This document shows positions 1 to 9,409 of a DNA stretch of 64,000 nt, piece after piece. The position numbers were made by a program, and so were the translations under genes. Source of the DNA: Aspidapion aeneum (Eukaryota; Arthropoda; Insecta; Coleoptera; Brentidae); contig OY755038.1 in assembly GCA_963576565.1 (NCBI GenBank), positions 14,702,087-14,766,086 of the forward strand, written 5' to 3'. Numbering within the stretch: the first letter of the stretch is position 1; each line of letters begins with the position of its first letter. The notes beneath the pieces are model-generated. The model saw only the letters and a list, made by a program, of their open reading frames with translations, ran no database searches and had not been told where the DNA came from.

Positions 1-302
1 AAAGAAGAGGCAGACGTGGGGGTGAAGATAATTCTAGATCAGTACGCTGACATCTACGAAGACCTTCTTGTGATACCAGTCGTTAGAGGGCGAAAAACTG
101 AAAAAAAAATTTGCTGGAGGTGACTACACTCTTACCGTCGAAGCTTTTGTTTCGGCCAGTGGAAGGGGCATTCAAGGAGCGACATCTCACCACCTCGGTC
201 AGAACTTCTCGAAAATGTTTGACATTATCTATGAAGATCCTGAGACGCAAGAAAAGAAATTCGTCTACCAAAATTCGTGGGGTATTACTACTAGGACTAT
301 AG
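1..302 (+). CDS. EPRS: EPRS exon (catalytic core), 5' end outside window, frameshifted
   Basis: Frame 1 reads from KEEADVGVK through [11 protein letters not shown], then breaks in a run of nine A at 101-109. Compared with the second copy (AAAAAGAAAAA at the same place) two bases are missing. Reading resumes at [11 protein letters not shown] and ends TTRTI plus one base. A good donor, GTAAGT, starts at 303, and the phase fits the exon at 1100. Homopolymer position makes a sequencing or assembly error plausible. Confidence 0.85.
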
Positions 303-3300
303 GTAAGTTAAATTAATTTTTAGAAGGTTTAATTTTTATGAATGAGGTTTTTCACGGTAGTTTTAAAACGACTCTCTTAATTTTGACGAAATTCAACCTG
401 ACCGGACCTATGCAAAATAAATTCAATCGTACAGAGATCTGCCCATTATACTAGACCCATGGAACAACGTTGTGAGGTGGGAGTTCAAATATCCGCAGCC
501 ATTTTTAAGAACCAGAGAGTTTTTGTGGCAAGAAGGTCACACCGCTTATGCCTTAAAAGAAGAGGCAGACGTAGAGGTGAAGACAATTCTAGATTTGTAC
601 GCAACATCTACAAAGACCTTCTTGCGATACCAGTCGTTAGAGGGCGAAAAACTGAAAAAGAAAAATTTGCCGGAGGTGACTACACTCTTACCGTCGAAGC
701 TTTTGTTTCGGCCAGTGGAAGGGGCATTCAAGGAGCGACATCTCACCACCTCGGTCAGAACTTCTCGAAAATGTTTGACATTATCTCTGAAGATCCTGAG
801 ACGCAAGAGATGAAATACATCTATCAAAATTCGTGGGGTATTACTACTAGAACTATAGACAAGTTAAATTAATTTTTCGAAGGTTTCTTTTACTTGGAAA
901 GGCTAGCTATAATAATCTTTGATATTTACCGGATTTTGATATCATTTAAAAGATTGTGTACCTAATGCCATCTATAAACATTTTTGTAAGTATCAGAACG
1001 CGTCTGATGCAAACGATGATTGACGTCAGAGGGCGTGCGTGCGCACTGCGCTTGTGCATTGTTATGTGCCCGCTATTTATTTCTCTTTTGTTTATGCAGG
1101 TGTTATGATAATGGTGCACGCGGACAATCAAGGTTTGGTGTTACCGCCCCGCGTAGCCAGCGTGCAAGCCGTTATCGTACCCTGCGGAATTACGGCAACC
1201 CTGTCCGAAGATAACAAAAGAAAATTGCAAGATTCTTGCGATCAGTTGGAGAGCAACCTGAACAAAGCTGGAGTGAAAGCGAAGGGAGATTATAGACAGA
1301 ACTATTCGCCTGGGTGGAAGTTCAATCATTGGGAACTAAAGGTCAGTGATCTTTATGCAGGGTGTCAACGGGATCATTTTAATAAGTGATAAAGGGTGAA
1401 ATCAGAAATTTTGTTGTCGTGATACAGAACATCAAAGTTACGATTTTTAAATTTGTTTGGTTACCTATAACTTCTTTAAAAAACGCAGTAAACATATAAT
1501 AGTTTTCCAACAAGCGTGCAGAAACACGAATTTTCCACACTATTTCTGATGCGGAAAATCCGTATTCCCGAACGGTGCGACAAAAAAATTTGTGTGCTAA
1601 AAGTTATCCGCACCAATAAGTCAAATTTTGAAAAACCTGTATAGGTTTGATGTTTTTGTTCCTAATACTTCCTATGAAACGCCTTGGTTGGTATGACGTT
1701 GTGCTGAGACAGTCGAAAATTTCTTAGGGGGTTAGGTTGGGTCAACAGAGAGTGATGAAAAAATCAACAATGTGGTCGAGGAGTGGCTTTATTGTCTGAG
1801 CTTGAGCTAAATAGGAAAGACCTGCCGGTGGGGTCACCTCGAGGAGGTTAAACACCAAAAACAATTGGTTCAAAACCATAAATAACTCAAACAGATTTAA
1901 TTGCGAAGCAAGTGCGGATCAACATGGCCGAAAAAGAAAGACCGATTTTCCGCTTGACAGAATGAGAGTATGGTTCCTTGATTTCAAAGCGGGAGATTTG
2001 ATGTAGCATGGCAAACATGCACGACCGCGGCGCATCCGGCAAAAAGGAAAGTATTACAGACACCTGTGTGGTATTACCAGGGATATCAGAAAAGAAGGGG
2101 TTTACGAGGGGAATTCAAGAAGTTTCAGTACAATGTTAATGTAAAATGTTATAATTCGATAAAACACTAGTTTCTTTTTAAGTTGCGTGAATGTGTTTTG
2201 GTTTATTTTTCTTATAATTTTTACCTTCCTAGCCCGCACAGCAATGGCTAGAGAAGGTATTGTTTTCGACGAAAAATATTTTTTTGAGATAACGCCGAAA
2301 ATGTGTTATTTGGGTGTATTTTGACCTATCCTATCAATATCGTCGTGATGTCTGTCTGTGTGTGTGTATTTTTCTGTCTGTAACACGATAAACCTCCTAA
2401 ACCGCTGAACCGATTTTCATAAAATTTTTAGGTAAAATAGTGCTCGACACTCTAACAAGATGACTGCTAACTTTTTAACGGAGTATCGCATCCATATGCG
2501 GTTTTTGAAATATAGTAGACTTCATTTTGCTCCATAATTTTTGTTATAACCAAACACTTCGTAGGAGCATTTTTTTCCGAGATATTTACAAAAAAGTGTT
2601 TTCAAGGGTGATCAGATGGATCCATTTAATTTTTTCATGTTTTCCTGACGCTTGTAGAAAAACGTTCGGAAAGGATTTTTTTGCTTACGGCTTGCCCTAA
2701 CACCGATTCGTTAGGAACAGAATTACTTTCCGCACTTAGGTATAAGTATTTTCCTAACACTTGCAATATTTTCGTAAAAGAGACCGTTTAATTTTAATGA
2801 TAAGAATCTGAAAATTGTGCTGGAAATTAGGTACACAATTTTTGAATGTTTAAACTTTACAATAGATTTTTATCATCGTTATATTTTGATGTTTCAGCAC
2901 ATTAAAAATCAAAACAGCGTGCGATAAAATGCAATTTTATTTTACGCACGCAGTGTTGTAAAGAATAGAAGTGCTACTTTCTGTACGCAAATGTGTGCAT
3001 AAGCTGTTTTTTGCACGCTCGTAGAATTTTTTTTATAGTGGTGTATCAGATCACAAGGGCAATAACCTTGGTGGAAGTTAATGACAGAAAAATTATAAAA
3101 AAGTTCCTTGTGCTCAGCTGGGACTTGAACCCGGAACCCTAGGCTATGTACAACAACGGAAACATTTAATATTCGTAGATTCATGCCTAATAGAGGTCTT
3201 AATTACAGGGCGTACCAATAAGAATCGAACTAGGCCCAAAAGACGTGAAGAAACAACAGTTTGTGGCGGTCAGGAGAGACACCGGAGAAAAGATCATTCT

Positions 3301-6300
3301 ACCTTACGCGTCCGCTGTCGAAAAGATCACTCAACTGCTTCAGAATATCCAGGAGAATCTCTTTAATAAGTAAGTATAATTTAAAAAATCTTCTTACACA
3401 TCGATTTTGTTTGCAAGGGGACACTTTCCTCCCTTCAAGGGCCTCTATATTTTGAATAGGGAAAGTGGTGGATCGAGTAATACCTTATTCTGAAGATCTC
3501 TTAAATGTCTTTACAACCGTGTAAAAATGTCGAAAATCTATCGACTAGTTTTTGAGATATTTGTCTCCAAAGTTATGACGGAACGATAAAAAAAACTCTT
3601 ATGTGCAGCTGATTTCAAAAAAATCTGATACGACTGAAACTCGTTGGTTATTTTAAGCAGTATATATATTATATTATATAAGGTTGACATTTACATTTCA
3701 CAGTAGTTATAACTAGAGTCCCTGTATGTGACAGATATTGGATTCCGCCAATATCTGTCACATACAGGGACTCTAGTTATAACGTCCAATAAAAGGACTG
3801 TTTATCAAGGCCAACACAAAAATAGAGGCCACGACCCTGAAAAAATCAGCTGTTCTCCCGGGGCTGAATTTTACATTGGGTCTTATGGGAGGTCAGACGT
3901 TTTTTTATTATATTTTCAAAATGGCACTACAGATTTCCGCAAAATTTCAGTGAAATATTCTCAGACACCATCCCGATATTCCACCAAAGGTTTGTAAGGA
4001 AGCAACATGATTAAAAGGTTAAAATCTTTAAGATTTAGCATTCCTTATTATGAATTCAAATTACCCGCCATGTACCGCATGCCAACTGTTATATTTGACA
4101 TGTATTTGACTTTGTCATATGTGATTGTCACATTCGCTTCTGCTTTAAACTTAATTTTTGTGTGAGCTAATGAAGCGGCTATGAAAAATTAGGGCTTACT
4201 ATACATTTTAAAAAAATTGTTCTGCCAGAATAAATTAAAAACAATCTCAAAAACGGCTTTATTTAAAAAAAAATCAAATATCCATGAACCGTCATTCCAA
4301 CTTAAATATTTTAAAGACAATCAGCTGTGTCGTAACGTGACCATCAAAAAAAATCAGCCCCGGATGTGACGTCAACAAAATGGAGGATCGTGGCCCGTCC
4401 ATTTTGATAGCCCTGTGTTTATTTCCTCAGAGAGAGAACAGCTGATTTTTTCAGGGTCGTGGCCTCTATTTTTGTGTTGGCCTTGATTTCCTTTTGCATG
4501 TTTATACAGGGGTATCAAAACGGACGGGCCACGATCCTCCACTTTGTTGACGCCACATCGGAAGGCTGATTCTTTTTTTTGATGATCACATCACGACACA
4601 GCTGATTGTCTTTAAAATTTTGAAGTTGGAATGACGGTTTATGAATATGTGATTTTTAAAAAAATAAAGCCGGTTTTGAGATTGTTTTTAATATATTCTT
4701 GCAGGACAATTTTTTTTAAATGTATATGAATCCTTAATTTTTCAGAGCCGCTTCATTAGCTCACACAAAAATTAAATTTAAAGCAGAAGCGAATGTGACA
4801 AACAGAGATGACAAAGTTAAATACATGTCAAATATTACAGTTGACATGCGGTACATGGCGGGTAATTTGAATTCAAAATAAGGAATGCTAAATCTTGAAG
4901 GTTTTGACCTTTAAATCATCTTGCATCCTTACAAAAGTTTGGTGGAATATCGATGGTGTCTGAGAATATTTCACTGAAATTTCGCGAAAATCTGTAGTGC
5001 CATTTTGAAAATATCAAAAAAACCTCTGACCTCCCTTAAGACCCAATGTAAAAGTCAGCCTCCCGAGAACAGCTGATTATTTCAGGGTTGGTTGTTGAAA
5101 TAAATAAAATAAAACTACTACTAGCAATATATTTTTGGTCGTTTTTAAAAATAACGTGTTTGTTTCTGTTAAATTAAATATCTTTATTAGCCTTGTCAAA
5201 TAATACATTTTTGCTGCAGTTCGGCACCTGAGGTTTGAATACTAAATTCTACGGTAAATGGTTGCTTAGATGCCTGGAAACTGTGAAAAAATTCTTGCAT
5301 TCTTTGCTTTCTCGAAAGGGTCACTTTAGAGTACACGAATTAGCGCCTGATCTTCCCGAACTTGATTCACTTTTGGCCTGCCAGATCATCCTTGTTTCCT
5401 TTTAAGTGATTGTTCTTTTATTTATAGAATAAACTGTCGTTCGGATTACGTTAAAATGCTGGGCTACTGCTGGAAAGGACCAACCATTTTCCAACTTTTT
5501 TTGGCTTTTAGCTCTTTGTTCGTATGTTAAGCCATTTTAGAATTTAAATGCCATGTTTATGTATGTATTATTCTGTAACTGATGACAATGTTATTATTTT
5601 TTTATTTGTCATAGACAGTTTTGATATTGTCAAAATACTGACGTTGTGATAAAGATATTGATGGTGGCTTAAAATACACTTTAGTGTTCAGTGAAATACA
5701 CTGCTCAAATTTTGGAAAAAAGACTTTAAAGAATTGTATCAGTTTTTTTTTTAATCAGCTGCACATTTCTGAGAAAATATTAGAAATTCTGAAACACGTC
5801 GATTTACTTTTTATCGAAGGAATATTTTGCAAATATTTTATTAATTTTTATTTTTTCTTATTTAGTTTTTATATTATCGGTCCATTTTTAAATGTGGAAC
5901 CAAATATCTGAAAAATTAATAGATTTTTCGATATTTCAATAAGACATTCAAAATATAGGGCCAAAGCTTACCTCTAGAAAAAGGTGTATGTAAAAAAGAC
6001 GTGTTCGAGGGTTTTTCCAAAAAAATACGAGAAATACCCAAAAAATCCTCTGCTACTTAAAAAAAAAAACACCCTTTATATAAATTACTTCAAAAACTAT
6101 TAATTTTCTTAACTGAAGTTAACTGCGTATTTTTGCTACAATATAATTTACTTCTAAAGGGCTAAAGAAGACCTGGACAGCCACAAGATTTTACTGACGG
6201 AATGGTCACAATTCCCAACGTATCTGGACCAAAAGAATATCATCTTGGCCCCATTCTGTGGAGACGAGGGTTGCGAGGATAAAATTAAGACGGACAGTGC

Positions 6301-7648
6301 AAGGTAATATACAGGGTCCTTAAATGTATGAATTCTTGAATGGGTTTAAAGATGTTACAGTTCCATGGTGAGTAGGAGTACGCCCTTAAAATCTGGTGAA
6401 ACTGGAACTGCGATCTTACTAGATTTCCGTATCTCTATTGGTCCTGACTGAGAGAGATGTGAATTGTCATTCTCACCCATTTCAAGAATACATTTTGCAT
6501 CAACCCGTTTGCTTGTTCTGATACAGGGTGTCAAAACTAACAATTTTTTTTCGATTTTTTGTTTTAACTTAAAACTACAACAGTCAATCGAAATTTGGGG
6601 TAATTATGCATTAAAATAAAGGTAAAAATAAAATATAGTCGAAAATAATTTAGACACAGCGTAATTTCATTGATCCGTAAAAATAAGTTTCGAAACGTAA
6701 AAGCATCAGTAAAAAAGTCGAATCGCAAAAAGGCCGAACCGTAAAAACGTCGAAATATAAAAGATATATCGAGGAAATCAATCCAAGCAAAACGTATTTT
6801 TGTCAATCCGTAAAATTGTCGAAAATAATTTAAACAAATCGTAATTTTGTCGATTTGTAAAAATGTCGAAATTAATACAGTCGAAAATTAAACGCGCGAT
6901 ATGCAATGGAGAAGACATGCATTTCTTTTGGTTTTTTGTTTCTCTCGTATCTCGGTAGATGGCGCCTCTTGCTATAGTTCGCTCACTAAATTACATTTAA
7001 TTAGAGACAAAACCGTCTGATTAACTTCGCAAGATTTGTCACATTGACCAGCAGTGTTCTGAGGAGTCCCATAAGGACGAAACGGTTAACTGTCAACACT
7101 TATTAGGTGTCCATTAGATCTTGGACCCCCGTGAGGTTAAGCTTTCAGGCTACCCACGGAAAAATATAAGGGAAACAAAAAAACTCCTTTTTGCCCGATT
7201 AGCCACGAAACTTGTTTGATTTTTAAATTCACGGGTACGAAATCCCACGTTTGTAAATGTGTAATATGCTGTTGTCAATAAACCAATACTCACTGGCTAT
7301 GCTGCCGAAGACTCAACTGTCATTTGAGTAAATTCTTTTGTAAAGTTATTGTTTTTAGATTTTAATACTATAACTTTAAGAATCATTTGCTTCATTTCAG
7401 GGCTTGAAAAAGTGTTAGTTCGAAATCAATGGCTGTTTTTCTTCAACTTCCCAAAACCCACAAAACATAATTCATTATATTTTCTTTCCAGGGACAATGA
7501 AGCCGAACCAGGAGCTCCATCTATGGGCGCAAAATCGCTCTGCATCCCTCTCGACCAACCAGCTCCGATCAAACCAACGGATAAGTGCATCCACCCAAGT
7601 TGCACTAGAAAACCGAAATTTTACACCTTGTTTGGAAGAAGTTATTAA
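1..7648 (+). CDS. EPRS: Glutamyl-prolyl-tRNA synthetase, 3' part (prolyl half), five exons
   Basis: Bifunctional aminoacyl-tRNA synthetase; the part seen here is the prolyl-tRNA synthetase half, which charges tRNA-Pro in the cytosol and normally sits in the multi-synthetase complex. Exons read from the sequence: ..1-302, 1100-1341, 3209-3369, 6160-6303, 7492-7648, all with GT-AG borders and matching phases. In order they encode the class II catalytic core ([25 protein letters not shown]), the motif 3 stretch (GLVLPPRVA), the anticodon-binding domain ([20 protein letters not shown]), and the C-terminal zinc-binding domain with CGDEGCED and CIHPSCTRK, ending FYTLFGRSY. The N-terminal glutamyl half, WHEP repeats and the first part of the prolyl core lie upstream of the window. 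The first exon carries a 2-base deletion in an A-run near 101-109, so either the assembly has an error or this copy is broken. Introns are filled with mobile elements. Family assignment is very secure. Confidence 0.93.
388..858 (+). pseudogene. Duplicated, inactivated EPRS exon inside the intron
   Basis: A second copy of the preceding exon lies about 556 bases downstream and extends further 5' than the window's first copy. It reads [20 protein letters not shown] and continues through the same core. Three defects are visible: a TAA at 418-420 where the family has tryptophan ([15 protein letters not shown]), a one-base deletion near 601-603, and loss of the splice donor (AC in place of GT at 859-860, where copy one has GTAAGT). 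It therefore looks like a dead tandem duplicate rather than an alternative exon. The similarity continues about 25 bases into the intron, so it arose as a genomic duplication, not from mRNA. Confidence 0.85.
1100..1341 (+). CDS. EPRS: EPRS exon: motif 3 and anticodon-binding domain start
   Basis: Acceptor TTTATGCAG ends at 1099. The first two bases complete the glycine codon split with the upstream exon, giving [20 protein letters not shown]. It ends WKFNHWELK at the donor GTCAGT (1342), phase 0. Confidence 0.92.
1342..2254. other. Intron sequence, no recognisable gene
   Basis: AT-rich intron. A stretch around 1700-2150 has higher GC and may be an old mobile-element fragment, but no domain could be read in any frame. 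Confidence 0.5.
2255..2640 (+). repeat. Dispersed repeat family A, copy 1
   Basis: Contains a CTGTCTGT/GTGTGT tract followed by ACCGCTGAACCGATTTTCAT and a region ending in GAGATATTTACAAAAAA. The same order of blocks occurs at 11230-11680 (minus) and 32150-32525 (plus). No coding capacity is seen. The CTGTCTG plus ACCGATTTT layout is a common arthropod repeat style; the superfamily is unknown. Confidence 0.65.
2641..3208. other. Intron sequence, no recognisable gene
   Basis: AT-rich. A tRNA B-box-like string lies near 3118-3140 on the minus strand, but no tRNA fold was found around it. Confidence 0.4.
3209..3369 (+). CDS. EPRS: EPRS exon: anticodon-binding domain
   Basis: Acceptor AATTACAG ends at 3208. 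Encodes [18 protein letters not shown] through [11 protein letters not shown] and ends two bases into a lysine codon at the donor GTAAGT (3370). The phase fits the exon at 6160. Confidence 0.92.
3706..3783. repeat. Perfect 36-bp inverted repeat with 6-base loop
   Basis: Arms at 3706-3741 and 3748-3783 are exact reverse complements and start GTTATAACTAGAGTCCCTG; the loop is ATTCCG. The outer GTTATAAC is itself palindromic, so target duplication and arm cannot be separated. The arm sequence resembles the ends of the CCCTGTATGTATGACA family seen at 8752, 15373 and 17909. Probably a minimal palindromic MITE. Confidence 0.8.
3807..4415 (+). mobile_element. MITE family B, copy 1
   Basis: About 610 bases with imperfect terminal inverted repeats: the left end starts AAGGCCAACACAAAAATAG and the right end is the complement of CAGGGCTATCAAAACGGACG. 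Further copies lie at 4431-4484 (end only), 4508-5090, 22304-22914 and 47665-48950. No coding capacity, so it is non-autonomous. Confidence 0.75.
4431..4484 (-). mobile_element. MITE family B, end fragment
   Basis: Only the GAACAGCTGATTTTTTCAGG to GTGTTGGCCTT end of family B, inverted relative to copy 1 and 15 bases from it. Suggests nested or tail-to-tail insertion. Confidence 0.65.
4508..5090 (-). mobile_element. MITE family B, inverted copy
   Basis: Near full length and in opposite orientation to the copy at 3807, so the pair forms a large inverted repeat inside this intron that could fold in the pre-mRNA. Confidence 0.75.
5240..5535 (-). pseudogene. Tc1-like transposase N-terminus relic
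   Basis: With frame changes the minus strand reads [35 protein letters not shown] and [12 protein letters not shown], the helix-turn-helix DNA-binding region of Tc1/mariner-type transposases. Several stops and shifts; no catalytic domain follows. A dead fragment. Confidence 0.55.
5540..6159. other. AT-rich intron, nothing recognised
   Basis: Long A and T runs; open frames here are short and chance-like. The polypyrimidine stretch and acceptor of the next exon are at the right end. Confidence 0.5.
6160..6303 (+). CDS. EPRS: EPRS exon: start of C-terminal zinc-binding domain
   Basis: Acceptor CTTCTAAAG ends at 6159. Encodes [15 protein letters not shown] and [16 protein letters not shown], including two of the four zinc-ligand cysteines, and ends DSA plus two bases at the donor GTAATA. 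The phase fits 7492. Confidence 0.92.
6550..6893. repeat. Decayed short-unit minisatellite
   Basis: Many imperfect copies of a short unit alternating GTCGAAAA and CCGTAAAA. The wording is close to the 16-bp CGATATTTTGTAGTTT units in the arms of the fold-back element at 55676-56864, so it may be the remains of a similar element. Confidence 0.5.
7053..7100 (+). ncRNA. Minimal type I hammerhead ribozyme
   Basis: All parts of the hammerhead are present and in order. Stem I 5' strand AGTGTT (7053-7058); core CTGAGGA (7059-7065), which fits CUGANGA; stem II GTCC/GGAC (7066-7069, 7075-7078) with loop CATAA; core GAAA (7079-7082); short stem III CGG/CTG (7083-7085, 7090-7092, one G-T pair) with loop TTAA; cleavage triplet GTC (7092-7094); stem I 3' strand AACACT (7095-7100), fully complementary to the 5' strand. 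Predicted cut follows 7094. Minimal type I hammerheads with short stem III are known in Penelope-like and other small retroelements of animals, so this is probably the signature of such an element in an EPRS intron. Self-cleavage has not been tested. Confidence 0.85.
7492..7648 (+). CDS. EPRS: EPRS last coding exon
   Basis: Acceptor TTTCTTTCCAG ends at 7491. Encodes [18 protein letters not shown], then CIHPSCTRK with the second cysteine pair of the zinc site, and the family's typical end FYTLFGRSY followed by TAA (7646-7648). Confidence 0.94.
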
Positions 7649-7945
7649 AACATAACGTTTTTAGAAGTTTCCATAACTTTAAACTATTTTGACCACTCAA
7701 TTTTTTAAAAGGAGGAATGTATAATATTATATTTTTCAGCTTAGCTTTAAGGGTTTGTTAAATTTGTTCAATGATTATATTTTTTTCTTTTGAATTACAA
7801 AACAAAACATAATTTACATTGCTTCTTTTAGAACTTACATGGTAGTTAAATTTTAAAAAAAATTCTGATTAGGAATTAAAAAATTGTTATATTGCTTGTT
7901 ATAATTAGATGTTTAATTTAATTTATTTTATACATACAACGTCGT

Positions 7946-7951
7946 AATAAA
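7946..7951 (+). terminator. Poly(A) signal of EPRS
   Basis: AATAAA about 300 bases after the stop codon, in the AT-rich 3' UTR; the first canonical hexamer I see on this strand. Confidence 0.6.
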
Positions 7952-8216
7952 ACTGCCAGTGATTTTAAAACATTAGTTTCGTTTATTCTCTTTTTTTATC
8001 ACAACCAAATGGACATGAAACCTAAAATACAGTATTTTTAGTTACATTTTTATAATAAACAGATAACACCCAAGAAGACCTTAATTTAGATTTCATTGTG
8101 TACTTTTTTGATGATAACATGACATGTTTGAAGTTTTCTTCTAGCTTTAAACGACAAATCTGTCAAATTAATTTCAAAAGAGCACACAAAAAAAAACAGA
8201 GTTAAATATAGCACAG

Positions 8217-8408
8217 CTCAAATTAAAAACTCTGATCCTTCTTTGAATTGCACCACTTTGAGGCTGACTTTTTTACAATTTTTTTGTCAGCTTTTTATTT
8301 TTTGTCAAACAGAATGCCGAAATCACTTTCAAAATAATGGAAATTTTACATCTGTCAGCCTTTGACACTGTTGCAATTTAAAGAAGGACCAAGCTTCTTA
8401 ATTTGAGT
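8217..8408. mobile_element. Palindromic MITE (~190 bp)
   Basis: Left end CTCAAATTAAAAACTCTG and right end (complement) CTCAAATTAAGAAGCTTG continue as imperfect inverted repeats through TCCTTCTTT and GAGGCTGAC/GTCAGCC. No coding content. Confidence 0.65.
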
Positions 8409-8751
8409 GAATCTAGTTCCTTCAATGAGTTCAAGATGGAGCTCCGAGTGGTCGGAGTGACATTTAACACGTGGTTTATACTGTAAAAATGCACGTTGCA
8501 AACCACGTGATAAATTTGACCCTGAGCGCTCGTAACTCCAACTCAAACTCCAAACAAACATGACTTAAAGAGCTCTCTCCAATTTATAATTTATGACAAT
8601 AATGATTATTTTTAGACTTTCCCTAACACCAAGCGTTTTTTAAAATGTCTTAATTTCAAGGTTGAAACCGCTATCTATAATAATTATCGAGTTTCCCATA
8701 TAATCCTATCAATAATGGAAAGTCAATAAATATTTTACAAGCTATTATTAG

Positions 8752-8830
8752 AGACTCTGTATGTATGACATATTTTTAAAAAGAGAAACGGGACAAACCC
8801 ATTAGTCATTTAAGTTTTCAGCGCTGAGTG
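8752..8830 (+). repeat. Terminal repeat of the CTGTATGTATGACA family
   Basis: Begins AGACTCTGTATGTATGACAT and continues GAGAAACGGGACAAACCCAT. An inverted match ends at 15373 and another copy starts at 17909. The 8752/15373 pair could bound one composite element of about 6.6 kb containing the LINE, or be two separate remnants. Confidence 0.5.
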
Positions 8831-9409
8831 ACGTTAATCAACATGCAAACATATACACGTTTGTCCGTCAGCCACAGTACAGTTCATATCTTTATTTTTG
8901 ATGACAACTTTTGAATTTTTTTTTAAGTGTAAACTTCTTTAGGCGCGTTTAGCAGTTTTTGTGGGTAGTGAATTGAACGGAGCCGTCAGGCTCGGCTATG
9001 TAACGCTCATTCGGGTGAAGTCGGCTCGAGTCGACTAACTGTGAGAGGAACATTCAGCGAGCGATATGATGATGCAGATGAAGGCCAGTGTTATTAATTT
9101 CGCCTTTTTGAAGTTTACACTTCTGCCGTGTGGTCTTAAGGACACACAATTTTTTTTCGTTGGCCTATGCTATTTTTTATGGGAAACAGCTGATAACTGT
9201 CAAAAAGTTATTTCAAAAATTATGATATGGGTTGTTCTTAAAATATGGTAACAATTGACTTAATAGTTTTCAAGAAAACAAAAATTGATTTACCACTTTT
9301 TAAGTGATAATATGTTGCTATGGTCGAACATACTAAAATGTGATATGTAACCACAGTATACTAATTATTTATAGTAAGGAAAGCACCCCGGTCTTGTCAT
9401 AATACTGTT

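Noticed and set aside
3110..3150. tRNA B-box-like string (minus strand, GGTTCAAGTCC)
   Set aside because: No acceptor, D or anticodon arm could be placed upstream, and no A box at the right distance; at best an old SINE fragment.
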